A stretch of 56,832 nt of DNA from Myxococcales bacterium (GTDB lineage: Bacteria > Myxococcota_A > Polyangia > Polyangiales > Polyangiaceae). The stretch lies in contig SXNL01000038.1 in NCBI GenBank assembly GCA_005777185.1, forward strand, positions 1-56,832, in the 5' to 3' direction. Within the stretch, counting starts at the first letter, position 1, and each line of letters begins with the position of its first letter. A program made the position numbers and the translations under genes. Under the pieces are notes generated by a model. The model was not told the DNA's origin and did not search any database. It saw only the letters and a program-made list of their open reading frames with translations. This document shows, piece by piece, positions 16,576 to 25,789 of the stretch.

Positions 16576-18951
16576 ATGAAAAAAAAGCTGCGAACCGCCC
16601 GAGTCGCGGCCGCCGCCGCGATCGCGGCCGCGTACCTCGCGGCGCCGGGCCTCGCCCGTGCCGACGCCGCCACCGCGCAGGCCGAGATCTCCGCGGTCGC
16701 GGGCGAGACGGGGTCGATCCAGGCCGCCATCGAGAAGGCGAAGAACACGAAGGTCACGGTCGAGGAGCGCATCGTCGCGGGCGAGTTCCTGTTCCACAGC
16801 AAGGACTACGTGCGCGCGAGCATCGTCTTCGGCGAGATCGTCGAGGAGTTCCCGACGACGACCCAGTCCTACCCCCACGCGCTCTTCCGCCGCGGCGAGA
16901 CGTATTACGTCACGAGGGAGTACCTCTCGGCGCGCCGGGACTACCGGGCCATCGTCGAGAAGGGCAACGAGCCAAACTTCAGCCCGTATTTCGGCAAGGC
17001 GCTCGCGCGCCTCGTGGACGTCTCGCTCCGTGTCAACGACATCAAGGGCCTCGACGAGGTCTTCGCGAAGCTCAGCATGGTGCCGCCGTCGCAGGTCGAC
17101 ACGGCCCTCACGTACGCGAAGGGCAAGGCGTACTACGCGAGGAAGGACTACTCGAACGCCACGAGCGCCCTGGCGAGCGTCCCGAACGGCACCGACTACA
17201 CCCACCAGGCGCGCTACTTCCAGGGTCTCGTGGCCCTCCGCACGACGCCCCCCGGCACGCCCGCCAGCCCCGACGGCAAGACCCGCGCGGTCCCCGCGAA
17301 CTACAAGGAGGCCGTGGCCGCGTTCAAGGTCGTTACCGACCTCCCCGGCGACACCGAGGACCACCGGCACGTCATCGACCTCGCCTGGATGGCGATCGGG
17401 CGCCTCTTCTACGAGATGGAGAGCTACACGCAGGCCGCGGAGGCGTACTCACGCGTCGGGCGCGAGTCGCCCGAGTTCGCGACGATGCTCTACGAGCTCG
17501 CCTGGGTGTACGTCCGCCTCGGCGATGTTCAGCGCGCCGAGCGGGCCCTCGAGATCCTCCAGCTCACGGATCCCGACGCGTCGTCGGTGGGCGACGGAGC
17601 CCTCCTCCGCGCCGACCTCATGCTGCGTGCCGGAGCCTTCAACCAGGCGCTGCAGGTGTACGAGGGGGTCAAGTCCACCTACGACCCGATGCGCGCGAAG
17701 CTCGAGGCGTTCATCGACGTCACGAAGGATCCCGCCCTGTACTACGACCGGCTGAGCCAGCAACAGCTCGAGGTCCTCGACCAGAACGACCAGATCCCCC
17801 CCCTCGCGGTGCGGTGGGCGCGGGAGGCGGAGGACGGGCCGCTCGCCTTTGCGGTCATCGACGACGTCAACCACTGCAAGAAGCTCATCCGGCAGTCGTA
17901 CGTCCTCGTCGATCGGCTCAATGTCATCATCACCGCGGCGAACCGGGTGCGGGCCTTCCCGGAGCTCCGCGCGGGTGAGGAGCGCGCGCTCGCCCTGCTC
18001 AACCGCGTGTCCAAGGCGCGGCTCGACATCGCGCGCGGCCTCGACGCAGCGGAGCCGGGCGAGCTCGGGGGCGAGATGGGGGAGGTACGCAGGCAGCGCC
18101 GCGCCCTCATGAGCGTGATCGACGTGCTGCCCGTGACGGACGCGAATTTCGCCGATCGCGACTTCCAGGGCACCAAGCAGTGGAACACGCTTTCGCAGGA
18201 CCTCTCCCGCCAGGTCATCGAGCTCGATCGGCTGCAGGCGCTCGTCAACGGCCTCCGCCGCGTCATGCGCGAGGGTCCGCAGCACGGCGTGACGCGAGAC
18301 CCAGCGTCGATCCAGAAGTTCAACGCGGAGATCGACGCGAACGAGAAGGAGCTCAAGAAGCGCCAGGCCGAGGTCGTCGAGCTCCGCCAGCGGATCGACA
18401 ACGGGCGTGCGCAGATCGGCCTCGGCGACGCCAGGTACCAGTCCGACGCGCTCGCGCGCATGCAGTTCCGCGACCTCCTCGACAAGGAGGTCGCGCTCGC
18501 GGCGCAGGGTAGGGCGGGCGGCGGCGCCCAGGGTTACGCCACGAGCGTCCAGCCGGTGCTCTCGCAGGCCCGGCAGGTCGAGGACCGGCTCATCGCCAGC
18601 TTCGCGCAGCTCGAGGCGGAGGTCGCACGTCGCATCCAGGGCCTCCGCGACAAGATCGAGGCGGAGCGCGTCAAGATCAACGGGTACAACATGCAGCTCG
18701 GCGCGCTCGACCGCGAAGCGCAAGACCTGGTCGGCCAGGTCGCCAAGAAGAACTTCGAGCTCGTGCGCGACCGCCTGCGCAACATCGTGCTCCGCGCAGA
18801 CGTGGGGATCACGGAGCAAGCGTGGGAGGTCCGGGAGGAGGCGCTCGAGCGCGTCCGGATCCTCCAGACGGAGCGTGCGCGGGAAGAGAACCTCCTCGAC
18901 GAGGAGCTGCGCGAGGTCCTCGACGACTCCGGCGGCGAGAAGACGAAGTGA
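16576..18951 (+). CDS. exported TPR/coiled-coil protein, 791 aa
   Basis: Signal peptide of about 30 Ala-rich residues ending ARADA. Residues about 60-330 are TPR-like helical pairs (for example EFLFHSKDYVRASIVFGEIVEE, and AKGKAYYARKDYSNATSALASV). The C-terminal half is charged and predicted helical, with a clear coiled coil (NEKELKKRQAEVVELRQRI, about residue 590) and another near the end. No catalytic motif. The start ATG 16576 follows a GGAGG site and is part of an A8 run (Lys-Lys-Lys). It lies 37 bases after the OmpA-like gene and 51 before the large TPR gene, so all three are likely cotranscribed. A periplasmic scaffold role next to a peptidoglycan-binding protein is inferred. Confidence 0.8.
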   Translation: MKKKLRTARVAAAAAIAAAYLAAPGLARADAATAQAEISAVAGETGSIQAAIEKAKNTKVTVEERIVAGEFLFHSKDYVRASIVFGEIVEEFPTTTQSYPHALFRRGETYYVTREYLSARRDYRAIVEKGNEPNFSPYFGKALARLVDVSLRVNDIKGLDEVFAKLSMVPPSQVDTALTYAKGKAYYARKDYSNATSALASVPNGTDYTHQARYFQGLVALRTTPPGTPASPDGKTRAVPANYKEAVAAFKVVTDLPGDTEDHRHVIDLAWMAIGRLFYEMESYTQAAEAYSRVGRESPEFATMLYELAWVYVRLGDVQRAERALEILQLTDPDASSVGDGALLRADLMLRAGAFNQALQVYEGVKSTYDPMRAKLEAFIDVTKDPALYYDRLSQQQLEVLDQNDQIPPLAVRWAREAEDGPLAFAVIDDVNHCKKLIRQSYVLVDRLNVIITAANRVRAFPELRAGEERALALLNRVSKARLDIARGLDAAEPGELGGEMGEVRRQRRALMSVIDVLPVTDANFADRDFQGTKQWNTLSQDLSRQVIELDRLQALVNGLRRVMREGPQHGVTRDPASIQKFNAEIDANEKELKKRQAEVVELRQRIDNGRAQIGLGDARYQSDALARMQFRDLLDKEVALAAQGRAGGGAQGYATSVQPVLSQARQVEDRLIASFAQLEAEVARRIQGLRDKIEAERVKINGYNMQLGALDREAQDLVGQVAKKNFELVRDRLRNIVLRADVGITEQAWEVREEALERVRILQTERAREENLLDEELREVLDDSGGEKTK

Positions 18952-19002
18952 GGTCCGCGTGACAGGGTGTCCGGGCCTGGGGGCTCGACGGAGATTGAGA
19001 CG

Positions 19003-22000
19003 ATGGAAAAGGTCGTGAAGAAACTTGGCTTGATGGCGCCGCGACGGAACGCTTCGCCCATGCAGGTGGCGCTCGCGGCCGCCGGCCTGCTCGTCGGCCT
19101 CGCCCTGTCCGGTGGCGATGCGGCGGCCCAGGGCGCGGACGCCGGCGCCAAGCCAGCCCCCGCGGCAAGCGGCAGCGCGGGCCCGGCGACCCCTCCGACC
19201 AGCCCGCTCGGCGCTCGCAAGCTGGCGCCCCCCGCGCCGCCGCCGTCCAGGGAGCAGGTCGCGGCCCTCGAGGCAATGAAGACGGAGATGGATGCCTACG
19301 AGAGGGGCGCCAAGGACTATCGCGACACGGTCACCACGATCATCAAGCTGCACTACGAGGCCAAGAAGCGCGAGATCCTCTCCGGGCTCGATCGCGAGAT
19401 CGTGATCGAGAAAGGCGAGCTGAAGAAGGCGCGCGAGACCGCGATCAAGCGCCTCGAGGAGTTCATCGCCACCTACTCGGGCCCCCGCGCGCAGCCGGAA
19501 GCGACGCCGGACGCCATGTACCGCTTGGCGGCGCTCTACGAGGAGCGGGCGCGCTCCGAGGACGCGACGGAGCCCCCGGAGCAGGGCCTCCGGCCCGCGA
19601 TCGCCCTCTACAAGCGCATCATCGTCGAGTACCCGAAGTACCGCGAGCTCGCCGGCATCTTCTACTTCCTCGGGCACGCATACGTCGACTCGGGTCGCAT
19701 GGACGAGGGACAGCAGGTGTGGCGCTCGCTCGTGTGCCACAACCGCTTCCCGTACCCGACGCCTCCCGACGCGAAGCGGCCGGATCGTGACAGCATCACT
19801 CCGCTGCCGCAGGATCACGACGAGGAGTACTGGAACGCCTGGCGAAACAAGTACCGGGATCCGAAGTCGATCCGCCGCGGCAACCCCGACACGACCTACA
19901 CCGAGGTCTATCCGAAGGACTGCGAGGCCATCCGGCAGCCTGGGCTCCGGCCTGGCGAGGATCCCCGGTACGTCGCCGAGATCTGGTGGCAGATTGGCAA
20001 CTGGGAGTTCGATCAGCTCGACTTCGGCAGCGGCGTGACCAAGCTCGATCCCTACAGCGTGTGGGGCTACAACCGCGCTGCGAGCGCCTACTCGCAGGCG
20101 ATGAACTTCAAGAGGCCGCCCCTGTTCGGCGTGGCGCTCTACAAGTACGCGTGGGCGCTCTTCAAGCAGCAGCGGTACGAGCTCGCGACCAAGGAGTTCA
20201 TCAAGCTCCTGAACTACACCGACGAGCAGCAGAAGCTCACGGGTGATCCGGGCGCGGACTTCCGCGCGGAGGCTTACACCTACATCGCTGGCTCGCTCAC
20301 CAACGTCGACTTCGCGGGCCCCGGGCCCGATGAGCCGTACATTCTCCGACCGGACATCATCGACACCGAGCCCCGCCCCGACGTCGTCGAGAAGAAGCTC
20401 CACATCGCGATCGACCGCGTGAAGGACCCGGCGCTCATCCCCCAGGACAAGCCCTGGACGATCGAGATCTACCGCTCGCTCGCGATCGAGTACTCGAGCT
20501 TGAACCAGTACTCGAACGCGGTCGAAGTGTACGAGATGATGCTCAAGAAGTGGCCGATGGATCCCACGGCCCCGGACATCCAGAACGCCGAGGCGGAAAC
20601 GTTCGACAAGATCCTCATGATGAAGAAGCCGGGCACGGCCGATCACGAGGCCGCGGCGGCGAAGGCGCTCGAGGCGCGCACGAAGCTCGCGAACTACATC
20701 GGCAACACGCCGTGGGTCGACGCGAACAAGGACAACCCCCCGGCCCTCCAGAACGCCGAGCGCCTCGTCGCGCGCGGCCTGCGGCAGGCGGCCGCCCAGC
20801 ACACGAACAACGGTCGACGCGACTACCAGGCCGCGAACGAGACCGGCGATGCCGTCCGGCAGCTCGATCTCCTCAGCCGCGCCGCGACCGAGTACCGGCT
20901 CGCCGCGATGGGCTGGCAGGGCTACCTCAAGCAGGACGAGAACGCGCCGGACGCGTACGAGAGCCGGTACTGGCTGGCCGATGCGCGGCACAACCAGGTT
21001 CGCATCCAGGTCATCCTCCACAAGCTCAACAAGGACAAGTTCCCCGAGCCTACGCGGAAGGAGATCGACGAGGCCCTCACCTCCGCGATCGACGTGCGCG
21101 ACTCGAACGAGGACGACCGGTTCCTCGACAACGCGGCGCTCTTCGTCGTGGACGTGGCGGACGTCGATCGCGACCTCGCCTACCAGCGCTTCGAGGACAC
21201 GAAGGGCTCCGCGGGCGTCCAGAAGCGGGACGAAGTGAAGTTCGACTCCGAGCCGGTCGCGACCCGCAAGGTCGTGCGCGAGGAGGTGCCGCCGGTCGTT
21301 CTGCAGAGCGTGACGGCCCGTGACGAGTACGTGCAACGCGTTCCGTCGCAGCTCGATGTGCAGAAGCACGCGCTGGAGTACCAGTTCTACGCGGCGGCCG
21401 TGTACTTCGTGTACGGGCAGTTCGACGTGGCGCGCTCGCGCCTCGAGCCCATGTGGAAGGAGCACTGCACAGCGGACGAGTACGGCTACCGCGCCTGGGA
21501 GAAGCTCATCACGATGAGCAACATGGAGCGCGATGCCGAGCGTTCGCGGCAGCTCGCCGAGGCGCAGAAGGCGAAGCCGTGCTGCGTGTCGGCGGACCAG
21601 TGCGCCAAGGGCACGGTCATCATCAACCCCACCATCCAGGAAGCCGCCTACATCGACGCGCGTCTCAAGTTCGAGGCCGCAAAGAAGGCGCCTCCGGGGC
21701 CGGAGCGGGAGAAGCTCTGGCGCGAGGCCGCGGGCCTCTACGAGGCCGCCCTCCAGGCTGCGCCTGCGCGCGACGAGGCCCCCGAGGCCGCGATGAACGC
21801 CGCGTTCGCCTACAAGCAGGTGGGCGAGTACAACAAGGCCATCGACCTCTACAACAAGTTCATCAGCGAGTACGGGAGCGAGGCGCTGCTGTCCAAGCTG
21901 GAGAAAGGCGACAAGAACGCCAAGGTCGCGCCGGACCCCGCGAAGTACGAGGAGCGGAAGAAGTTCCTGCGCGACGCGTTCGACGCGCTCGGCAGCACGT

Positions 22001-23250
22001 ACTACAGCTTCTTCAACTACCAGCGCGCGGCCGAGACGTACGAGAAGGTCGCGGCCAACGAGCGCTTCCCCGAGGACTACCGCCGGACGGCCGCGAAGAA
22101 CGCGATGACCTTCTACGCGAACCTCGGTCAGAAGGAGAAGATGATGGCGCAGTACCGCCTCCTCCTCAAGCTCAAGCCCGGCGCCGAGGAGAAAGCCGGG
22201 GCGGACTACCTCGCTGCCGACTACGACCACAAGCAGTGGAACCCGACGGGCTCCGATACGGGCCAGAACCGGAACTTCCGGACCAACGGCGCGGTGGCCC
22301 TCATGGGTTACTACCAGAACAACAAGGCGACGGCGGGCGCGGGCAAGTACATGGTCGAGGCGGCCTACTCGGTCGCCAAGATGCTCAAGGCCGGCGGCGA
22401 TACGACGTACCGCATCTGGCTGCGGAACACGATGAACACCTGGGACGCCTACAACCGCACCGCGCCGCAGAAGGACGGCAAGAGCGAGGCCCTCCTCCCA
22501 CCGCTCGTCGACTACGCGGCCGAGGCGGCGTTCACGCTGCTGGACGACGAGATCAAGGCCAAGTACGACACCGACGCGAAGCACAGGTACGCCGGTGCCG
22601 TCGCGGACGTCGTGGGTGAGACCGACGCGAACGGCAAGCACATCCGGGATGGCAAGTACCAGGCGAACGCGAAGGACGCCGACCGCTGGGACAAGGAGCT
22701 CGAGCGCATCGCGAAGCAGTACCCGTCGCTCGAGTGGACGCCGGCCGCGATCGCCCGTCAGGGGTCGCTCTTCGATACCCTGCGCACGGGGCTGTACAAC
22801 ACCGTTCCTGTGCCCGCGGGCTCGCTCAAGCTCTTCACCGCGAAGGAGGAGGGCTTCCTCAAGCAGCTCGAGAACAGCGGTCGCGACGACCTGATCGAGA
22901 AAGCCGACAACCTCAAGATCGCCAAGAAGGAGTTCTGGCGCGGCAAGAAGGAGAAGGAACTCGTCGGCGCGGACCAGGTCATGACCCAGCGTTACGCGCA
23001 GGCGATCGCCTACGCGCGCAAGTACAACGTGAAGAACGCCGCGGTGCAGCGCGCCGTCGCGCGTCTCGCGTACTTCACGGACATCATCGGCAACGCCAAG
23101 CTGAAGGACTACGTCACGGCCACCAAGGATCCGAACGATCCGTCGCGGACCCTCGACTACAAGGACGACATGTACGTCCAGATCCGACCGGGCCTGGTCG
23201 CCATCCCCTCGGCGAATGGTGGCGCGTCGACGCTGCCCCCCTCACCGTGA
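19003..23250 (+). CDS. very large exported TPR protein, GltD/AgmU-like by context
   Basis: 1415 residues, the longest gene here. An N-terminal hydrophobic segment (about residues 20-40) acts as signal or anchor, followed by an Ala/Pro-rich linker and a charged helix. Many TPR-like units follow, spaced across the protein: IFYFLGHAYVDSGRMDEGQQVW, YKYAWALFKQQRYELATKEFIKL, then YKQVGEYNKAIDLYNKFISEY and YYSFFNYQRAAETYEKVA. No enzyme motif. ATG 19003 has GGAG at 18990-18993; GTG 18967 is an alternative. In Myxococcus xanthus a similarly large periplasmic TPR protein, GltD (AgmU), precedes gltE, gltF and gltG in the gliding cluster; the neighbours here fit that order. Identity to GltD is inferred from size, type and order only. 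Confidence 0.75.
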   Translation: MEKVVKKLGLMAPRRNASPMQVALAAAGLLVGLALSGGDAAAQGADAGAKPAPAASGSAGPATPPTSPLGARKLAPPAPPPSREQVAALEAMKTEMDAYERGAKDYRDTVTTIIKLHYEAKKREILSGLDREIVIEKGELKKARETAIKRLEEFIATYSGPRAQPEATPDAMYRLAALYEERARSEDATEPPEQGLRPAIALYKRIIVEYPKYRELAGIFYFLGHAYVDSGRMDEGQQVWRSLVCHNRFPYPTPPDAKRPDRDSITPLPQDHDEEYWNAWRNKYRDPKSIRRGNPDTTYTEVYPKDCEAIRQPGLRPGEDPRYVAEIWWQIGNWEFDQLDFGSGVTKLDPYSVWGYNRAASAYSQAMNFKRPPLFGVALYKYAWALFKQQRYELATKEFIKLLNYTDEQQKLTGDPGADFRAEAYTYIAGSLTNVDFAGPGPDEPYILRPDIIDTEPRPDVVEKKLHIAIDRVKDPALIPQDKPWTIEIYRSLAIEYSSLNQYSNAVEVYEMMLKKWPMDPTAPDIQNAEAETFDKILMMKKPGTADHEAAAAKALEARTKLANYIGNTPWVDANKDNPPALQNAERLVARGLRQAAAQHTNNGRRDYQAANETGDAVRQLDLLSRAATEYRLAAMGWQGYLKQDENAPDAYESRYWLADARHNQVRIQVILHKLNKDKFPEPTRKEIDEALTSAIDVRDSNEDDRFLDNAALFVVDVADVDRDLAYQRFEDTKGSAGVQKRDEVKFDSEPVATRKVVREEVPPVVLQSVTARDEYVQRVPSQLDVQKHALEYQFYAAAVYFVYGQFDVARSRLEPMWKEHCTADEYGYRAWEKLITMSNMERDAERSRQLAEAQKAKPCCVSADQCAKGTVIINPTIQEAAYIDARLKFEAAKKAPPGPEREKLWREAAGLYEAALQAAPARDEAPEAAMNAAFAYKQVGEYNKAIDLYNKFISEYGSEALLSKLEKGDKNAKVAPDPAKYEERKKFLRDAFDALGSTYYSFFNYQRAAETYEKVAANERFPEDYRRTAAKNAMTFYANLGQKEKMMAQYRLLLKLKPGAEEKAGADYLAADYDHKQWNPTGSDTGQNRNFRTNGAVALMGYYQNNKATAGAGKYMVEAAYSVAKMLKAGGDTTYRIWLRNTMNTWDAYNRTAPQKDGKSEALLPPLVDYAAEAAFTLLDDEIKAKYDTDAKHRYAGAVADVVGETDANGKHIRDGKYQANAKDADRWDKELERIAKQYPSLEWTPAAIARQGSLFDTLRTGLYNTVPVPAGSLKLFTAKEEGFLKQLENSGRDDLIEKADNLKIAKKEFWRGKKEKELVGADQVMTQRYAQAIAYARKYNVKNAAVQRAVARLAYFTDIIGNAKLKDYVTATKDPNDPSRTLDYKDDMYVQIRPGLVAIPSANGGASTLPPSP

Positions 23251-23258
23251 GATCCACC

Positions 23259-24646
23259 ATGCGAAAGCTCGTCTCCATCACCGTACTCTCCCTCGCACCG
23301 CTGCTTCTGTCGGCCACGCTCGCCGCGTGCGGTGGCGACAAGCCCGAGGCCAAGGCGCCCACGGCGGGGACGGAACCGAGCGCCGATACGAGCGGGGGCG
23401 GTGCGGGGCCCGCTCCCGCGCTGCCCGCCGACCCCATCGCGGGCGGAGGAGGCGGGGGTGGCGCGACCACCGTCGTGGATGTGAACCAGTCGGGCCTCAC
23501 GGGTGCCGCGAAGGAGGCGTACCAGCGAGGCTTCCGTGCGTGGCTCGACGGCGACCTGCCGAGCGCGAAGAAGGGCTTCGCCGAGGCAGCCTCCGCGGAC
23601 CCGAAGTCGCCCGTGCCGCGGTATGCCATCGGGCTCGTCGACCAGCGAACGGGTGATCTATCCGGGGCGCAGCAGGAGTGGCGGACCGCCTTCACCATGG
23701 CGCCCGACTTCGAGGTGGCCATGGGCGCGTACGCGCTCTCCCTCGCGTCGGCGGGGCACCTCACGGAGGCGGAGACCTTCATCAACGAGAAGAAGGGCAA
23801 GGCTCCCAATTCGCCTCGCCTCCTTACGTACGCCGCCGAGGTGAAGTCGCTGCAGGGCGATCACGGCGGCGCGCAGGCCATGGCGCAGGACGCGCTCCGC
23901 CTGAACCCGGACTTCAAGGAGGCGATGGTCTGCATCGCCCGCGATCACTGGCGCGCGAGGAAGATGGATCTCGCGGAGTACGCCCTCAAGGCCATCCTCG
24001 AGGGCTTCGACGCGTCGAACCCGGCGCGCGACCCGGACAACGCGGACGCGCACCTCGTCCGCGGCCTCATCCGGCGTGACGCGGGCAAGCGGGCGTTCGC
24101 GATCAAGGACTTCGAGGCCGCGAACGCGAAGCGCCCCGACCTCGTGGAGGCGCTGATCAACCTCGGCGCGATGCGCCTGGAGGCGGGCAACGCGCAGGAC
24201 GCGCAGCCCCTGCTCGAGAAGGCGGTGCGCTACGCACCCAACAGCGCCAACGCGCACCTGAACCTCGGTGACTGCTACCGCCTCCTCGGCCGCGTCGCGG
24301 ACTCGAAGAAGGAGCTCGACACGGCGCTCGCGATGGACGCCGCGCTCGCCCAGGCGCACTACAACCTCGGGCTCCTCTACCTCTTCTCTCCGAGCGTCCC
24401 GGGCGCGAACGCGAACGAGCAGGTGGCGACGGCCATAAAGGAGCTCGAGACGTACAAGACGATGCGCGGTCCGAAGGCCATCGCCGTGAACGACGACATC
24501 GACGATCTCCTGAACCGCGCCAAGGCGAAGCAGGCCGAGCTCCGCGGGGCCGCAGCGCTGCCGCCTCCGCCCCCCCCCCTCCCGCCAGCGGAGGTGCGAC
24601 GGCGCCGCCCGCGGCCGCCGCGGGGGATGCCGGGGCACCGTTCTAG
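23259..24646 (+). CDS. TPR lipoprotein, GltE/AglT-like by context; frame changes at a C10 run
   Basis: Lipoprotein signal with Cys24 (LAAC), a Gly/Ala/Pro linker with a Gly-run, then about ten TPR helices (YQRGFRAWLDGDLPSAKKGFAEA, LINLGAMRLEAGNAQDAQPLLEKA, AHLNLGDCYRLLGRVADSKKELD). Read strictly, the frame has no stop until 24953 and runs through 44 Arg/Pro-rich, non-coding-looking codons into the next gene. With one more C in the C10 run at 24570-24579 the reading gives an Ala/Pro/Gly tail of about 21 residues ending at TAG 24644-24646, typical for this kind of protein. The end given here assumes that shift. Starts 8 bases after the GltD-like gene. Likely an outer-membrane partner of it; GltE identity is inferred. 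Confidence 0.72.
24570..24579 (+). repeat. C10 homopolymer at the 3' end of the TPR lipoprotein gene
   Basis: Ten C residues in a row, preceded by CCGCCTCCG. In frame it codes for Pro. The zero frame after it joins the TPR lipoprotein to the next exported protein; the frame reached by adding one C (or losing two) meets TAG at 24644. This makes it a candidate slippage site or a sequencing/assembly error. Confidence 0.8.
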
Positions 24647-24713
24647 CGCGAGGGGTGGTGAGAGGCCCTCGCGCTGCCCGTTTCTGTGTCAACATGTAGG
24701 TCGAGGTCACGTC

Positions 24714-24953
24714 ATGAAGAAGCTCGCGTTCGCTGCTGTCGCGCTCGCCGTCCACTCGCTCTCCCCTGCCGCAGAGGCGCAGCAGAAGGGGGGTGGCGTG
24801 ATCACCATCAACGAGGTCACGATCGTCGGGCGCGTGCAGAAGCCAGTCGCCTCGGTCGACGTGAGCAAGATCCAGCCGAAGCTCACGCTCGCCGAGCTCA
24901 GGCAGCCCTTCATCGATCGGATCGAAGAGGCGACACGCTCCGATCCGTTCTGA
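24714..24953 (+). CDS. small exported protein, 79 aa
   Basis: Signal peptide of about 21 residues (KKLAFAAVALAVHSL, cut after AEA). The mature 57 residues are compact and look ordered: VITINEVTIVGRVQKPVASV, then KLTLAELRQPFIDRIEEA. No Cys, no TM. The ATG at 24714 has GAGG upstream. It lies between the TPR lipoprotein and the TolQ-like gene; in M. xanthus the small gltF gene takes the slot between gltE and gltG, so it may be its positional counterpart, but I cannot show sequence homology. The strict reading frame of the upstream gene enters this frame directly, which could produce a fusion. Confidence 0.7.
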   Translation: MKKLAFAAVALAVHSLSPAAEAQQKGGGVITINEVTIVGRVQKPVASVDVSKIQPKLTLAELRQPFIDRIEEATRSDPF

Positions 24954-24962
24954 CCACCCAGG

Positions 24963-25604
24963 ATGCGAGGGGCTGAGAAGGCCTGTTCGCGCTCCCCGAG
25001 AAGGTCGCGAGGCGTTGTGATCACTGTTCTGGCGATCGTCGTGGCCGTCCTGTGCGTCGCCGCGAGCGTGCGCCGGCTCCTCTTCGTGCTGCCGCCCGAC
25101 GGGCTCGACACCGGTGAGATCGTCGTCGCGCTGCGCGGGGACGCGGGCCGGGCGCGCTTCCCGGGCGTCGCGTCGCGTGTGGCGAAGCTGCCCGCGGGAG
25201 CGTGGGAGCGCGAGATCTTCGCGGCGGCGTCCGAACGGCCCGCCGAGGTACGGGCCAGCTTGCTGAACGAGCAGCTCCGTGAGCGCGACTTCGACCTCGC
25301 GCGGTGGAGTCGCGTGCCGCGCGTGTGCGCGAGCATCGCGACGTCGAGCGGCCTCCTCCTCGCGACCACCGCGCTCCGCGCCGGGCTCCAGGATCCGGAC
25401 GCCCTCGCCGCGGACGTCGGGCAGCTCGTCACCTCCGGAGCCGTCGGCCAGGCGCTCGACGTGGCGATGGTCGGGCTCGCGGGTGCTGTCGCGTGCCTGG
25501 CCCTCCAGGCGAGCGCGAACCGGCTGGCCAAGGCGGAGCTCGCGGCCACCGACGAGCTCGTCGGCCGCGTGGAGGCGCTGACGGACTCAAAAAAACCACA
25601 ATGA
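24963..25604 (+). CDS. TolQ/ExbB/MotA-like membrane protein, degenerate
   Basis: 213 residues. One TM segment near the start (VVITVLAIVVAVLCVAASV, about residues 19-37), a soluble stretch of about 80 residues, then two hydrophobic helices (CASIATSSGLLLATTALRAGL and QALDVAMVGLAGAVACLALQASANRLAK). The three-helix layout and the small-residue-rich last two helices with a following charged helix resemble TolQ/ExbB/MotA stator proteins. The usual conserved GL-GTV motif is not clearly present, so proton channel activity is doubtful. It follows the 79-aa gene by 9 bases. The stop codon region includes an A7 run. Alternative: an unrelated three-TM scaffold. Confidence 0.55.
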   Translation: MRGAEKACSRSPRRSRGVVITVLAIVVAVLCVAASVRRLLFVLPPDGLDTGEIVVALRGDAGRARFPGVASRVAKLPAGAWEREIFAAASERPAEVRASLLNEQLRERDFDLARWSRVPRVCASIATSSGLLLATTALRAGLQDPDALAADVGQLVTSGAVGQALDVAMVGLAGAVACLALQASANRLAKAELAATDELVGRVEALTDSKKPQ

Positions 25605-25789
25605 TCTTCGAGGTGTGGCGGCGCGATCGGCCAGAAAAGCGGCCCGACGAGCCCGGTCCGTGTTATTTTTCGCCTCCCTTCGATTTAAGGGAACCCGCGC
25701 CCAGGTCCGGTAGTCTAACGACCTCGGTGCTCTCGTCTCGTGATCCTCACGGCTGACTCGCGCACCGGGTCACCGTGTCTGCTGGAGGA

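Noticed and set aside
17449-22641. A 1730-codon open frame on the minus strand across the TPR genes
   Set aside because: Its translation is Leu/Val/Arg/Asp/His-rich without motifs, signal or domain pattern; it is the expected antisense shadow of GC-ending codons in the opposite genes.
25675-25692. 6-bp hairpin TCCCTT...AAGGGA before the PglI-like gene
   Set aside because: The T-run lies on the wrong side for plus-strand termination and the stem is short; no role can be claimed.
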